Shown piece by piece: positions 52,207 through 63,180 of a stretch of DNA of 64,000 bases. A program made the position numbers and the translations under genes. This DNA is from a bacterium. GTDB taxonomy: Bacteria > Planctomycetota > Planctomycetia > Planctomycetales > Planctomycetaceae. A model generated the notes under the pieces. That model searched no databases. It saw only the letters and a program-made list of their open reading frames with translations, and was not told where the DNA came from. The stretch spans positions 1-64,000 of the forward strand of contig WGMU01000019.1 in NCBI GenBank assembly GCA_016124895.1, written 5' to 3'. Numbering within the stretch: the stretch's first letter is position 1; every line of letters begins with the position of its first letter.

Positions 52207-52567
52207 ACATCGCAACGTGTCAATTCGCTGATGAATCACCAGAACCCTGTGGCGGACCATGAGTTCCGTCACAGGGTTTTTGCTGCGCCAGCACCAAAAG
52301 CGGGACTGCCCGCCCAATGAGCTGGTGGAAATCGCTCGGCAGTTCGATCTGACGTCCCCTTTACTGCTCGAATGACAAATCTGACCGAGCTGGCCGGCGG
52401 TGCTGCAATCAATGCGTCGCCAGTCTGATTTCTGCTCGCGCCACGTGTTTGTGAGGCAGTTTTCAGCGGGAACCAGCTTACCGGCGGGCCACAAACTCAC
52501 GGATCCGCTGCAACTCAGTTCCTCGAAGCTGCGTCGTCACCCGTAATCTGATCTCAGGATTGTCTCG
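52207..52567. other. intergenic stretch with terminator, no other gene seen
   Basis: Apart from the terminator at 52243-52281 no gene is supported. AGGA near 52555 is the ribosome binding site of the 55-residue gene that begins at 52568. Confidence 0.5.
52243..52281 (+). terminator. intrinsic terminator of the 51637-52206 lipoprotein gene
   Basis: AACCCTGTG (52243-52251) pairs perfectly with CACAGGGTT (52270-52278), with further CGGA/TCCG pairing inside, followed by a T-run. It lies 37 bases after the stop. Confidence 0.88.
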
Positions 52568-52735
52568 ATGATTGCCCATCTTTCCCGATCTGCCAGCAAA
52601 TGGCTCGACTTCTACGTCGACTACGTGGCGAACTGGTGGCATCACATTTCATACACAGAGTACATGGTGCTGATGCTGCTGAGTCTGGCGGGTGGCTGGC
52701 TGCTCCTGAAAAGCTGCGTCAAAAGTGCGAGCTGA
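52568..52735 (+). CDS. 55-residue small membrane protein
   Basis: This short open frame reads from ATG at 52568 to TGA at 52733-52735. AGGA stands 8 bases upstream. The N-terminal half is amphipathic with several aromatic residues (KWLDFYVDYVANWWHH) and the C-terminal half is one hydrophobic helix (MVLMLLSLAGGWLLL). Small size, a clear ribosome binding site and segregated hydrophobicity support a real membrane protein, but function is unknown. It lies between two unrelated genes of unknown function and the KDPG aldolase operon. Confidence 0.55.
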   Translation: MIAHLSRSASKWLDFYVDYVANWWHHISYTEYMVLMLLSLAGGWLLLKSCVKSAS

Positions 52736-52857
52736 TCTGCCGAGAGTTCTTCTGACCTGAGACCCGGAAATCCCGCTCAGCTCGCTGCAAAGCTGACCAT
52801 TGACTACTAGAATCCGCCGCGGAAATCAGACGTGTGAACCTTCCACGAGGCGGAGCG

Positions 52858-53355
52858 ATGGACTTTGAGAGTCGCCTGTCCCAGGCAATTCAGCGGGGCG
52901 AACAGACGCGAGACGCACGCCAGTACGCTCGCGAACAGAAGGCGCTCAGTGAAGAAGAGCTGAAAAACCTGCACTCGGCGATTCGGCTGGAACTCTCTGA
53001 GCATATCGAATCCGGCCTGCGGCAACTGGCCGAACATTTCCCCGGTTTCCGCTTCGAGACTGTAGTTTCTGAAGATGGCTGGGGCGCCAGGATTTCGCGC
53101 GACGACCTGAGCCTCTCGCGTTCGCGGAGCAGCCGACGATCCGAGACCTTGTACAGTCGCTTTCAGATTCTCGTCAGGCCGTTCTCTCAGCAGGCGAAAA
53201 TCATCGAAGCACACGGAAAAGGGACAATCCGTAATCGCGAAATCCTGAACCGCAACAGCTTTCAGTTTCTGGCCGAATGTGACCGCGAGCGATTTCTCGA
53301 AGTCATCGACCAGTGGATTCTTGAGTACGCTGAGAAGTTTGCCGCCGGAGAATAA
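52858..53355 (+). CDS. conserved protein of unknown function, upstream of eda
   Basis: This 165-residue soluble protein starts at ATG 52858 with a GAGG/GGAG site upstream; an extension to 52834 adds eight residues. It is charged and mostly helical at first (QRGEQTRDARQYAREQKALS) then has a mixed alpha/beta part: FRFETVVSEDGWGARISRDDL, LYSRFQILVRPFS and a C-terminal ERFLEVIDQWILEYAEKFA helix. No family is recognised. Its stop lies 5 bases before the start of the KDPG aldolase gene, so the two are one transcriptional unit and it may serve the same pathway. Confidence 0.75.
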   Translation: MDFESRLSQAIQRGEQTRDARQYAREQKALSEEELKNLHSAIRLELSEHIESGLRQLAEHFPGFRFETVVSEDGWGARISRDDLSLSRSRSSRRSETLYSRFQILVRPFSQQAKIIEAHGKGTIRNREILNRNSFQFLAECDRERFLEVIDQWILEYAEKFAAGE

Positions 53356-53360
53356 CCTGA

Positions 53361-54014
53361 ATGGACCGCCTGGAAGCTCTGCAGAAAACGCTTGATACCG
53401 GCATCGTCTCGATCATCCGCGCGAAGTCCGGCGAGCAGCTTGTCGAGGTCGCCAAAGCGCTTTACGACGGTGGAATTGACGTGATTGAGGTCACGTTTAC
53501 CGTCCCCGGAGTCCTGGACATTATCGCGGCCGTCAAACGCGAACTCGGCGACCGGATTCTGCTCGGTGCCGGAACGGTGCTCGACACGGAAAGTGCCCGC
53601 GCGGCCATCCTCGCCGGCGCGGAATTCATCGTCACGCCGACCGTCAAACCGGACGTCATTCAGCTCTGTAATCGCTACAGCAAAGCGGTGATGCCGGGAG
53701 CGTTTACGCCTACGGAGATTCTGACTGCCTGGGAAGCCGGGGCCGACTTTGTCAAGGTTTTCCCCGCAGATATCGGCGGCCCAAGCTATCTGAAAGCGGT
53801 TCACGGGCCGCTGCCTCAGGTCCGACTGCTGCCGACTGGTGGCGTTGACCTGCAGACGCTTCCCGCCTTCATCAAAGCTGGTGCCAGCGCCGTCGGTCTC
53901 GGTTCGGCACTGGTCGAGAAATCGGCGGTTGAATCCGGCGATATGGACCGCATCCGGTCGCTCGCTGAGCAGTACGTCGCGCTGCTGAAAAAATCGCGTG
54001 CGGAACTCGGCTGA
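53361..54014 (+). CDS. eda: KDPG/KHG aldolase
   Basis: This 217-residue class I aldolase splits 2-keto-3-deoxy-6-phosphogluconate into pyruvate and glyceraldehyde-3-phosphate, or 4-hydroxy-2-oxoglutarate into pyruvate and glyoxylate. Motifs are IEVTFTVPG (Glu), GAGTVLD, a TPTVKPDVI strand, MPGAFTPTEI, and FVKVFPADIGG, which holds the Schiff-base Lys (near residue 132). LPTGGVDLQT closes the barrel. It lies 5 bases after the unknown 165-residue gene and about 2 kb from kdgK, completing a KDG-degrading route. GGAG sits 10 bases before the ATG. Confidence 0.95.
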   Translation: MDRLEALQKTLDTGIVSIIRAKSGEQLVEVAKALYDGGIDVIEVTFTVPGVLDIIAAVKRELGDRILLGAGTVLDTESARAAILAGAEFIVTPTVKPDVIQLCNRYSKAVMPGAFTPTEILTAWEAGADFVKVFPADIGGPSYLKAVHGPLPQVRLLPTGGVDLQTLPAFIKAGASAVGLGSALVEKSAVESGDMDRIRSLAEQYVALLKKSRAELG

Positions 54015-54335
54015 CGTCAAACTGCAGAAGCGTAATAAACAAGTAAAGGTGTCAGCGCCCGCTCAGTCCTCGTTACCGCGTCGCTGCAACTTCCTGTTTG
54101 CTCACAGGTTGAGGCGATTTCAGGACAATTCGACAGCGGGTGGCTACAGAAGCGGTTGACCGAAGGCTGCGGCAGGTTGCCTCACATTCGACAGAACCCG
54201 GAAATTCGGCACAGTCGGAATAATCGCTACAGCTTACCAGTCGCCCAGGACGATAAGTCCGGCAGTGTCATGCTCTGGCGCGGATTGTCGCGTCCGAGTA
54301 CCGGTCACAGCCTTCTGATAGTCAGGGACTGACTG
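54015..54335. other. intergenic stretch, no gene seen
   Basis: No gene is supported in 321 bases and no clear terminator follows eda. TTGACC near 54157 might be a -35 box for the next gene but no fitting -10 is visible. Confidence 0.4.
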
Positions 54336-56081
54336 ATGCGGCGACATCGTTGGCTCGCACAGATTCTTATCACGCTGATTTCGATCGGCGTCCTGCCGCA
54401 GACCCGCGCTCAGGATCAAGCACCTCCCGGCTTCGGAGGGTCACAGGTTCCGTCCTACGGACTTGACCCCTCGATGTTTCATGGAGGGCAGGCTCCGCTG
54501 TATTACCAGTCATGGCCGGGCACGAACCCGTACATGGGGGCGGGCCAGCAGCTCTCGAACGAACACGGTCTGTGGGAATATGAAAACCTGTCAGACTTGA
54601 AGGGCAGGCGGCGCTACCGTTTGCGCGCCGAGTATGTTCGGTCACGTACCGAGCGTGGCCGAGATCGGATCGGTAACCCGAATGCGCCGACCTACAAGCA
54701 GGAAATCATTCCGGTCCTGCAGGCTGCCGGCGGGACCGGCGGTGGCGGCGGTCAGGCGAATCTGAGTTCCTATGCTGACGAACTGGCTGGCACGACTGGA
54801 CACGGCTCGTTCAATCTCTTCGATCCGGTTTCCGGCGGCGAAATCGAACAGCCGACTCTGAACGGAGTTCGTCTGACGCTCGAAGGAGAGAACCTGGACG
54901 GCAGTGGATTCGAGGTCTGGGGCCTGTGGGCGAATGATGACCACACGGATTTCAACGCTCGCGATTACGTCCATCCGAGCCGTGGCGGCGACCCAGGAGC
55001 GGTGCTGTTCTTTCTCGATCCGACCAACGCCACGTTCGGCATGAATCCCGCTCAGGATCCAACCGGCACTCCAGACCCGAACGAAGTCTTCCAGCGTGAA
55101 CTTCTCAACCTGCGCGGCATCCCGCTCGACGACGGCTCGTTTGTCCAGATCGGCAATACGCTCGCGGGGGGAGCCAGTGCGGTCTACGACCTTGATTTCC
55201 GGATTGCGACCCATCTCGAGATGTACGGGACCGGACTTCGCTGGAAAGGCTTTAAAATCATGGAACGGGGCAACTTCATCATTCGCCCCATGGGTGGAAT
55301 TCGCCTGAACGTCTTCCGCGATACGTTCAGTTTTTACGGTCGCGACAGCGGACTGCTCTACGACGGCCAGACAACCGGGACCACTCCACCGTTGCCTGAC
55401 GTCAAAATTCACTCCATTCCCAACGGGTACGACGACAACCAGGATGGCATTATCGACAACGCCGGACTCATCGAAGACTCACTCGGCGGGCAGGGTGGCG
55501 GTAACAACGCGAACAATACGACCGCGACCTTTACGACCGCGGTCAACGATTTCAATCTGACTTTCCCGATCACGTCGATACTCAAGAACCAGGTCCGGTC
55601 TTATCTGGCCGGTCCGGAAGTCGGCCTGAATTATCTGATCGGTGAAGGCAAGGCATTCCGGCTCGGCGGCAGTACGGTGGTCGGTCTGCTGGCGAATCAT
55701 CAGCGGATCAACCTCTCTGGCGATAACATCTTCGTCACCACGCGTCCGGCTGATTTGAATCCGCAAACGCCCGACAACGCCACTCCAAACGTCTTCGCAT
55801 CGCGGCACAGTAACACCAGCGTCTCTCCGCTGCTCGAACAGGAAATCTTCGTCGAAGGCCCAGTGCTCGCCTACGTCCCTCTGCTTCGCCGGTCGCCTCT
55901 CCTGCGGAAGGCTAACCTGAGAGCGTCCTATACCTACACCTGGATTGGCGAACTGACTCGGGCTGCCGACAGCATTTACTGGCAGGGCAACCCGTCGATG
56001 GACCTGTACCCGCAGATCCAGGTCGACCGATCAACCTGGCGTGCCAACACGTGGAACTTCGGTATTTCCTGGGCCTGGTAA
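54336..56081 (+). CDS. probable outer-membrane beta-barrel protein
   Basis: This 581-residue protein has a signal peptide (residues about 1-25, MRRHRWLAQILITLISIGV) and a long beta-rich body. Pieces recall planctomycete BBP7-type outer-membrane proteins: AVYDLDFRIATHLEMYGTGL, a RPMGGIRLNVFRDTFSFYGR strand and a C-terminal FGISWAW ending in an aromatic residue. A Gly-rich insertion GGTGGGGGQ lies near residues 130-140, and a calcium-like acidic stretch NGYDDNQDGIIDNAG near 366. BBP7 membership is my impression, not proven. A very stable terminator follows. Confidence 0.72.
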   Translation: MRRHRWLAQILITLISIGVLPQTRAQDQAPPGFGGSQVPSYGLDPSMFHGGQAPLYYQSWPGTNPYMGAGQQLSNEHGLWEYENLSDLKGRRRYRLRAEYVRSRTERGRDRIGNPNAPTYKQEIIPVLQAAGGTGGGGGQANLSSYADELAGTTGHGSFNLFDPVSGGEIEQPTLNGVRLTLEGENLDGSGFEVWGLWANDDHTDFNARDYVHPSRGGDPGAVLFFLDPTNATFGMNPAQDPTGTPDPNEVFQRELLNLRGIPLDDGSFVQIGNTLAGGASAVYDLDFRIATHLEMYGTGLRWKGFKIMERGNFIIRPMGGIRLNVFRDTFSFYGRDSGLLYDGQTTGTTPPLPDVKIHSIPNGYDDNQDGIIDNAGLIEDSLGGQGGGNNANNTTATFTTAVNDFNLTFPITSILKNQVRSYLAGPEVGLNYLIGEGKAFRLGGSTVVGLLANHQRINLSGDNIFVTTRPADLNPQTPDNATPNVFASRHSNTSVSPLLEQEIFVEGPVLAYVPLLRRSPLLRKANLRASYTYTWIGELTRAADSIYWQGNPSMDLYPQIQVDRSTWRANTWNFGISWAW

Positions 56082-56115
56082 CCAGCCGGGCAGGCTCCGG
56101 CCGCAAATCATTCCA

Positions 56116-56155
56116 CAGCCCGTCGAGCTGCTGCCACTCGATGGGCTGCTTTGTT
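56116..56155 (+). terminator. intrinsic terminator of the beta-barrel gene
   Basis: A 12-pair stem (56116-56127 with 56137-56148, one G-T pair) around a 9-base loop is followed by a CTTTGTTT tail, 35 bases after the stop at 56081. Confidence 0.88.
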
Positions 56156-56239
56156 TGAGTCTGGGCAATCGAATCCTTCCTCAGCAGGAAGCCAGCATTC
56201 GATGACTCAGTCGAATGTGCTTCGCGGAAAAATCGTCAG

Positions 56240-57034
56240 TCAAACCCAGCTCAACGGGTCGGATTCGGCTTCGCTGGCCCAGACGGTGAGCGACGGAAAC
56301 TCGGACTTCAGCCGCGTCGCAAGGTTCTCCATTGCGGGGCGTTCGGTGGCGTAGTGGCCGGGGAGAATCAGCGCGATGTCCAGCGTGCGGGCTTCCAGAC
56401 AGGCGTGAAAGCGGGCCTCGCCGATCAGCAGGACATCGCAGCAGAACGCTGCGGCATCGCGGAGAAACTCGGCCGCCGAACCGCAGGCAATGCCGACGCG
56501 GTTGATCGTTCGCGAGAGGCTGCCGACGAACCAGGTTTGTTCGACACCGACAATCGGTTTGATACGGTTAATCAGTTCGCCAAGCGTTGTCGGCTCGGGC
56601 AGGTCACCGTAGCGCCCGGAGCCGATCGCCGGTTCGGTTTTGCACTCGGCAAGCGGGCGCAGCGGTTTGATGTCAGACAGGCCGAGCGATTCAGCGAGTT
56701 GCTGATTGATGCCGTCGGGGGCGCTGTCGTAACTGGTATGCGGCGAGTAGACCGCGATGCCGGCGCAGATCAGGTCGAGCAGCATCCGGCCTTCGCTGCT
56801 GCGGCCGGTGATCTGTTGCACGCCACGAAACAGGATCGGGTGGTGCGTGATGATCAGGCTGGCCTGCTTCGCGATCGCTTCAGCCGCGACGTCCGGTGTC
56901 AGCGTCAGGCAGGTCATGATCGACGAGACCTCGTCACCATCTGCCCCAACAAGTAGACCTGTATTATCCCAGTCCTCAGCGAGTTCCGGCGGAGCGAAAC
57001 CTTCGAGGAAGTTGACGATGTCGGAAACGGTCAT
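56240..57034 (-). CDS. Nif3-like dinuclear metal centre protein
   Basis: This 264-residue protein belongs to the NIF3/YbgI family, toroidal hexamers with two metal ions per subunit. Conserved parts are LAEDWDNTGLLVG, a LIITHHPILFRG metal-binding block (two His), VYSPHTSYDSAP (His) and a C-terminal HYATERPAMENLATRL with the remaining metal ligands. The family is universal but its substrate is uncertain; GTP cyclohydrolase-like or hydrolase roles have been proposed. It is cytoplasmic. The gene is transcribed leftwards, convergent with the beta-barrel gene. Confidence 0.93.
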   Translation of the reverse strand: MTVSDIVNFLEGFAPPELAEDWDNTGLLVGADGDEVSSIMTCLTLTPDVAAEAIAKQASLIITHHPILFRGVQQITGRSSEGRMLLDLICAGIAVYSPHTSYDSAPDGINQQLAESLGLSDIKPLRPLAECKTEPAIGSGRYGDLPEPTTLGELINRIKPIVGVEQTWFVGSLSRTINRVGIACGSAAEFLRDAAAFCCDVLLIGEARFHACLEARTLDIALILPGHYATERPAMENLATRLKSEFPSLTVWASEAESDPLSWV

Positions 57035-57071
57035 GGCTGTTCTCGTTGGAGGTCACGGGACGGTCGTTGCT

Positions 57072-57154
57072 GCGCAAAGACGCTGAGACGCGAAGGAACG
57101 CAAAGTTTTCGAGTCGATGTCTTCGCGATTCTCTGCTGCTTCGCGACTTTGCGC
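57072..57154. repeat. inverted repeat units GCGCAAAG...CGCGAAG
   Basis: GCGCAAAG at 57072-57079 with CGCGAAG soon after faces the inverted unit CTTCGCGACTTTGCGC at 57139-57154. Parts pair with small gaps. It occupies the short gap between the Nif3-like and beta-helix genes. It looks like a dispersed intergenic repeat of the type common in GC-rich genomes. Confidence 0.45.
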
Positions 57155-57164
57155 TGCAGTCAGA

Positions 57165-58529
57165 TCAGGTTTCCGCAACGGCGTTGCTGTCTGGTAATTC
57201 CGTCTGCCCATTGATTGAAAACAGAGCCCGCGTTGCTCCACCAACCAGGTTGTTGCGGACGATGACTGTCCCGGCCAAGTCGCGGACACGGATGGCTTCA
57301 CACATCGTCGGCTGCTCGCGACGGTCGATGACGGTGTTATCGGTGACTCGGCAATTACGGCAGGTGGTCAGTTCAATGCCTCGATGACGGGGATCGAGAA
57401 CCTGACAGCCAGTGACGCTGCTTTCGCGGCAACGGAGCAGTTCGATGGCGGCGCCCGTATCTTCGCTGCCGGAGCACAGTCGCTCGGTCACGAGGTTATG
57501 CAGCGACACGTTACTGCTGTCTTCAACGCGGATGCCGTCGCGTTCGGGCAGGCTGTCATCGGCGCGCCAGACGATCGTGTTGCTGCCGACGCTGATGCCC
57601 GAGCACTTCTGGATAAGCAGCGAAAGATCATCGGAGTCGTAAATCGTGTTGCCGGTGATCGACAACCGATTGACGTTCCGCAGTTCGATCGCTCGCGTCT
57701 GGCTGCCGATCACGTTGCCACTGATGGCGATCAGCGGGCTTTTGTTCGGCGAGTCGGTTTCCTCGCCGTGAATGCGGATGTTCGCGCCGTTGGGCGTCAC
57801 GGTGGCCTGGATTGTATTGCTGGCAATCGAGACTTCGCTGATCCGGCCGGCAGGAGCCTCGAACCAGATGTCGGCGGCGGGCTCGTCTGTGCCGGGCCGG
57901 TTGTTGTACTCGATGTCGTTGCCGGTGATGTGCAGATTGTGGACGTCGCCGTTGAGCGACTTGATGCCGGCTCGCTTGTTGTAGCTGATGTGGCAGGCGG
58001 AAATGATCGTCTGGTGCAGGTTGCACTCGTCAAAAAAAATGCCGTACTCGTCGTTGTCAAAAATGTGGCAGTGCGAGATCAGCACGTTCCGGTTCCGCTC
58101 GACCAGATGCACTCCGTACCAGCAGTTGCGGATCAGGACACCGGTCACCGTCGGCTGTATCGTTCGCGTGAGTTCGATGCCGACCGCCTGCGGATGAGCC
58201 CCGAGGATTTCGAGACCGCTGACAGTCGGCATTCGCTCGTTCTGCCAGACAAGTGGCTTGATCGACGGTGGAGACGCTGTGCCCTGGTGCGTTCCGACAA
58301 TGCGGATCGCCGGGCCGGGGCCGTCCATCACGATCCGCGTCGCGCCGCCGGTTCCCTGCACGGCGGCGTATCCGGTCTTTGTCAGGTCAAAGAGCAACGG
58401 CTTTGTGATGCGGAAGCTGCCCTTACCGAACTGCAGCGTGCCGTTGCCGTCGGCAATCGCATGCTGGAGAGCTTCGGTATCGTCGGTCTGGCCGTCGCCG
58501 GCGGCTCCAAAGTCGTAAACGCTGGCCAT
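57165..58529 (-). CDS. right-handed parallel beta-helix protein (pectate lyase 3-like)
   Basis: This 454-residue protein opens ASVYDFGAAGDGQTDDTEAL, the hallmark of the pectate-lyase-3 superfamily, then runs as about ten coils of a parallel beta-helix with many ITGN, ISHCHIFDN and VSLHN turns and stacked Asn residues. Members include polysaccharide lyases, epimerases and phage-like tail spikes. No catalytic residues can be assigned. Unusually, no signal peptide is seen at the start MASVYDF, so it may act in the cytoplasm or leave by another route. It ends a minus-strand run behind the M50 protease and esterase genes. Confidence 0.85.
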   Translation of the reverse strand: MASVYDFGAAGDGQTDDTEALQHAIADGNGTLQFGKGSFRITKPLLFDLTKTGYAAVQGTGGATRIVMDGPGPAIRIVGTHQGTASPPSIKPLVWQNERMPTVSGLEILGAHPQAVGIELTRTIQPTVTGVLIRNCWYGVHLVERNRNVLISHCHIFDNDEYGIFFDECNLHQTIISACHISYNKRAGIKSLNGDVHNLHITGNDIEYNNRPGTDEPAADIWFEAPAGRISEVSIASNTIQATVTPNGANIRIHGEETDSPNKSPLIAISGNVIGSQTRAIELRNVNRLSITGNTIYDSDDLSLLIQKCSGISVGSNTIVWRADDSLPERDGIRVEDSSNVSLHNLVTERLCSGSEDTGAAIELLRCRESSVTGCQVLDPRHRGIELTTCRNCRVTDNTVIDRREQPTMCEAIRVRDLAGTVIVRNNLVGGATRALFSINGQTELPDSNAVAET

Positions 58530-58565
58530 CAGAAACTCCTGCCTCGAACTGACTGCGTCGAGCAG

Positions 58566-59276
58566 TCAGAAGCCTCGGCGAATCAATGTCAATTGCCGAT
58601 AGTTCTCATAAGCCAAGCTGCCGAAAAGCAAGCCGATATACCACTGCCCGATGTCGAGAGAATATGCAGCGACCGCCACGCCGGTAACGAGGCCAACTAT
58701 GTGCATCCGACTACGCCCCTGGATGCTGGACCTCGCGTCAAAAACTTCTCGGCAGATATTGCCACCGTCCAGTGGGTGAACCGGGAGAAGATTCATCAGC
58801 CCCCAGAACAGATTGATGTATTCCAGGCGTTGGAAGGTAAACACAACTGTTTGCCCCATTCTGCCAGTCCGCAGGCGGACGGCCCATTCCTGGCCTGCCT
58901 GGACTGCAGAATCCACCGTCACGTCCAAGGTGAAGACAATTCCAAAGAGAACAAACCCAGCAAGCGGGCCTGCAAACGAAATCCAGACGGATCGACGCCG
59001 GGTGAAGCCATGAGTGGGCTGGAAGAAAGCAAGGCCGCCGAACACATAAAGTAAGATGTGCGGCGACCAGCCATAGCTTCGAGAAGCGAACGCGTGTCCG
59101 AGTTCATGAACAAGGATCGAGACGAACACGCAAGCAACCCAGACTCCCGTCAGCCGGAGATTGCCCGGCTGAAAGCCCATCATGACCGCCATTAACCAGA
59201 ATAGAGGATGAACCCGTACCGGAATGCCAAAGGCCCGAAAGTTCAGGTCGTACTCGGTGGTTGCAACAGGGAGCAT
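58566..59276 (-). CDS. site-2 protease family (M50) membrane metalloprotease
   Basis: This 236-residue integral membrane protein has the M50 zinc site HELGHAFA within a hydrophobic segment (VFVSILVHELGHAFA) and the second metal motif PLDGGN in place of the usual NPDG (NLLPVHPLDGGNICREV). Several transmembrane helices flank them. Site-2 proteases cut substrates inside the membrane, often anti-sigma factors or signal peptides. No PDZ domain is visible, which places it with short rhomboid-like or SpoIVFB-type members. The substrate is unknown. It shares a strand with the esterase upstream, with a 33-base gap. Confidence 0.9.
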   Translation of the reverse strand: MLPVATTEYDLNFRAFGIPVRVHPLFWLMAVMMGFQPGNLRLTGVWVACVFVSILVHELGHAFASRSYGWSPHILLYVFGGLAFFQPTHGFTRRRSVWISFAGPLAGFVLFGIVFTLDVTVDSAVQAGQEWAVRLRTGRMGQTVVFTFQRLEYINLFWGLMNLLPVHPLDGGNICREVFDARSSIQGRSRMHIVGLVTGVAVAAYSLDIGQWYIGLLFGSLAYENYRQLTLIRRGF

Positions 59277-59309
59277 GCACTCAGGCTTTCACTCGTCTCT
59301 GAATTGTCA

Positions 59310-60290
59310 CTACTCGCCGACAGCCAGCGGAGCGTGCGGGATTTCGACTTCCGTGCCGAGCAGGTGTTTCTCGAAAAACAGTCGTGTGCGGCGGTCGAGT
59401 TCGGGGCTGCGGAAGCCGCCGTGTTCGCCGTCTGTGATTGTCTGCAGCGTGACGCTGACACCGGCTTTTTTCAGCGCGGCTTCGAGAACTTCCGACTGGT
59501 TGTACGGCACCAGAGGATCTTTCGTGCCGTGAACGATCAGAAACGGCGGGTCGTCTTTCGAGACACAGGTCAGTGGCGACGCGTGCCGGACTTTGTCCTT
59601 GTGCTCGGTGATCGGGCCACCGATCAGCAGCGACTCGGGCGAGGTCGGCGAGAGGTGATCGATGCGGCTCGGGAAGTCGTTCATCGTGAGAAAGTTCGTC
59701 GGACCGTACTCGTCGACGACGCAGGCGACTCGACTGCTGACATCGGTGTGACTGCCAAGCGAGCCGTCAAGGTCTTTGACGTCGCCACTGGTGCCGAGCA
59801 TCGCCACGAGGTGTCCGCCGGCGGAGGATCCCATCACGCCGATCCGGTCCGGATCAATGCCCAGCGAGTCGGCATGCGCTTTCAGCCAGCGAATCGCCGC
59901 TTTGCAGTCATGAATCTGCGCTGGCCAGGTCGCTTCATCACTCAGGCGGTAGCCGATGGAGACACCGACGAACTGCCCCGAGGCAACATAAGGAGCGACT
60001 CGACGCCGACCGCCAGCCTTATCGCCGTTTCTCCAGCCGCCACCGTGAATAAACGCGACGACCGGCAATGCTTTGTCCGAAGCCCGCTGCTTCGGCAGCA
60101 GCAGGTCAAGTTTCTGTCGCGGATTGTCGCTGTCCGCATATGGCTGATCGAAACGGGCCTCGATCGCGTCCGGCAGCCGGCGGTTCTGCGCGGTCAGCTT
60201 TTGAGGGATCGCAAGAATGCTGGCAATCAACACTGCGCAGCACAGCCTGAAACAGTCCCGACAGACAATTCGATCAGCGGGTTGCTTCAC
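59310..60290 (-). CDS. secreted alpha/beta hydrolase (carboxylesterase type)
   Basis: This 326-residue protein has a signal peptide (residues about 15-35, AVLIASILAIPQKLTAQ) and an alpha/beta-hydrolase fold of the BD-FAE/HSL-like kind. The oxyanion strand is VVAFIHGGGWRNGDK, the nucleophile elbow GSSAGGHLVAML with the Ser, the acid is in HGTKDPLVPY and the catalytic His is in TDGEHGGF. These enzymes split acyl esters from sugars or small molecules. Export suggests action on extracellular acetylated polymers, but the substrate is not proven. The gene is followed on the same strand by the M50 gene. Confidence 0.9.
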   Translation of the reverse strand: MKQPADRIVCRDCFRLCCAVLIASILAIPQKLTAQNRRLPDAIEARFDQPYADSDNPRQKLDLLLPKQRASDKALPVVAFIHGGGWRNGDKAGGRRRVAPYVASGQFVGVSIGYRLSDEATWPAQIHDCKAAIRWLKAHADSLGIDPDRIGVMGSSAGGHLVAMLGTSGDVKDLDGSLGSHTDVSSRVACVVDEYGPTNFLTMNDFPSRIDHLSPTSPESLLIGGPITEHKDKVRHASPLTCVSKDDPPFLIVHGTKDPLVPYNQSEVLEAALKKAGVSVTLQTITDGEHGGFRSPELDRRTRLFFEKHLLGTEVEIPHAPLAVGE

Positions 60291-60575
60291 GATATGACCT
60301 CGTTGTGATTTCCGGTTGCTGGTTACTGAACGATCTGACCCGAGGAAACTCGCGCAGAGTCTCGCTGCGGGAAACTGGACGCCAACCGGCGGAACTTTAC
60401 GCGGTTGGATCTCGGGAGGTCGACCGTCCCGATTCCTGGTCGCCTGTTGCGTTTGTCATGTTTTTCGCAGTTCCCGTCGCTTGCTGGCGTCTGCAGGGAT
60501 TGACACTATGCGTTCACGTTTCGTGACCAGGCTCGAAACGAGTAACCACAGGGGAAGTTTTCGCGGTGTGGGTCC

Positions 60576-62878
<2,303 letters not shown>

Positions 62879-63180
62879 GATGCCGCGCTTCATTTCGGCG
62901 GAATCGGCGGAAAGTCGTGCTTGGCGCGGCTGCGAACGGTCCTGATCGAAGCGTGTGAGCGGCGAAACTCAGTCGGCGATTGTGACGGCTGCGTGGCTGG
63001 CTGCGAGCTTCGCCGGCCCTCGCCCGTCCCGCAGAATGCCCTCGCTTGGCGAGGGTGTTTGCTTTTCTGCGGAACGGAAAGAATCGACGAGAACTCCACC
63101 GAACCGGTCTATCGAGAGCAAACGGACTGATCGGAAACTGCCCGTCCGCACCGCTCAACGAACCTGTAAAGCGATCGCTG
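62879..63180. other. intergenic stretch before yajC, terminator only
   Basis: No gene is supported in the 302 bases. It holds the tgt terminator at 63039-63067. An in-frame ATG at 63046 could add 45 residues to YajC, but those lie over the hairpin and have no similarity. Confidence 0.5.
63039..63067 (+). terminator. intrinsic terminator after tgt
   Basis: CCCTCGC (63039-63045) pairs with GCGAGGG (63049-63055) across a TTG loop and is followed by TGTTTGCTTTT. It sits about 160 bases after the tgt stop. Confidence 0.85.

Noticed and set aside
52568-53355. Toxin-antitoxin pair made of the 55-residue and 165-residue genes
   Set aside because: The genes are 122 bases apart, have no toxin or antitoxin motif, and the larger one is tied to eda instead.
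57384-59054. 556-residue open frame on the plus strand opposite the beta-helix and M50 genes
   Set aside because: It is the antisense shadow of two genes with clear families; its protein is Arg/Asp/Val-rich without domain motifs.
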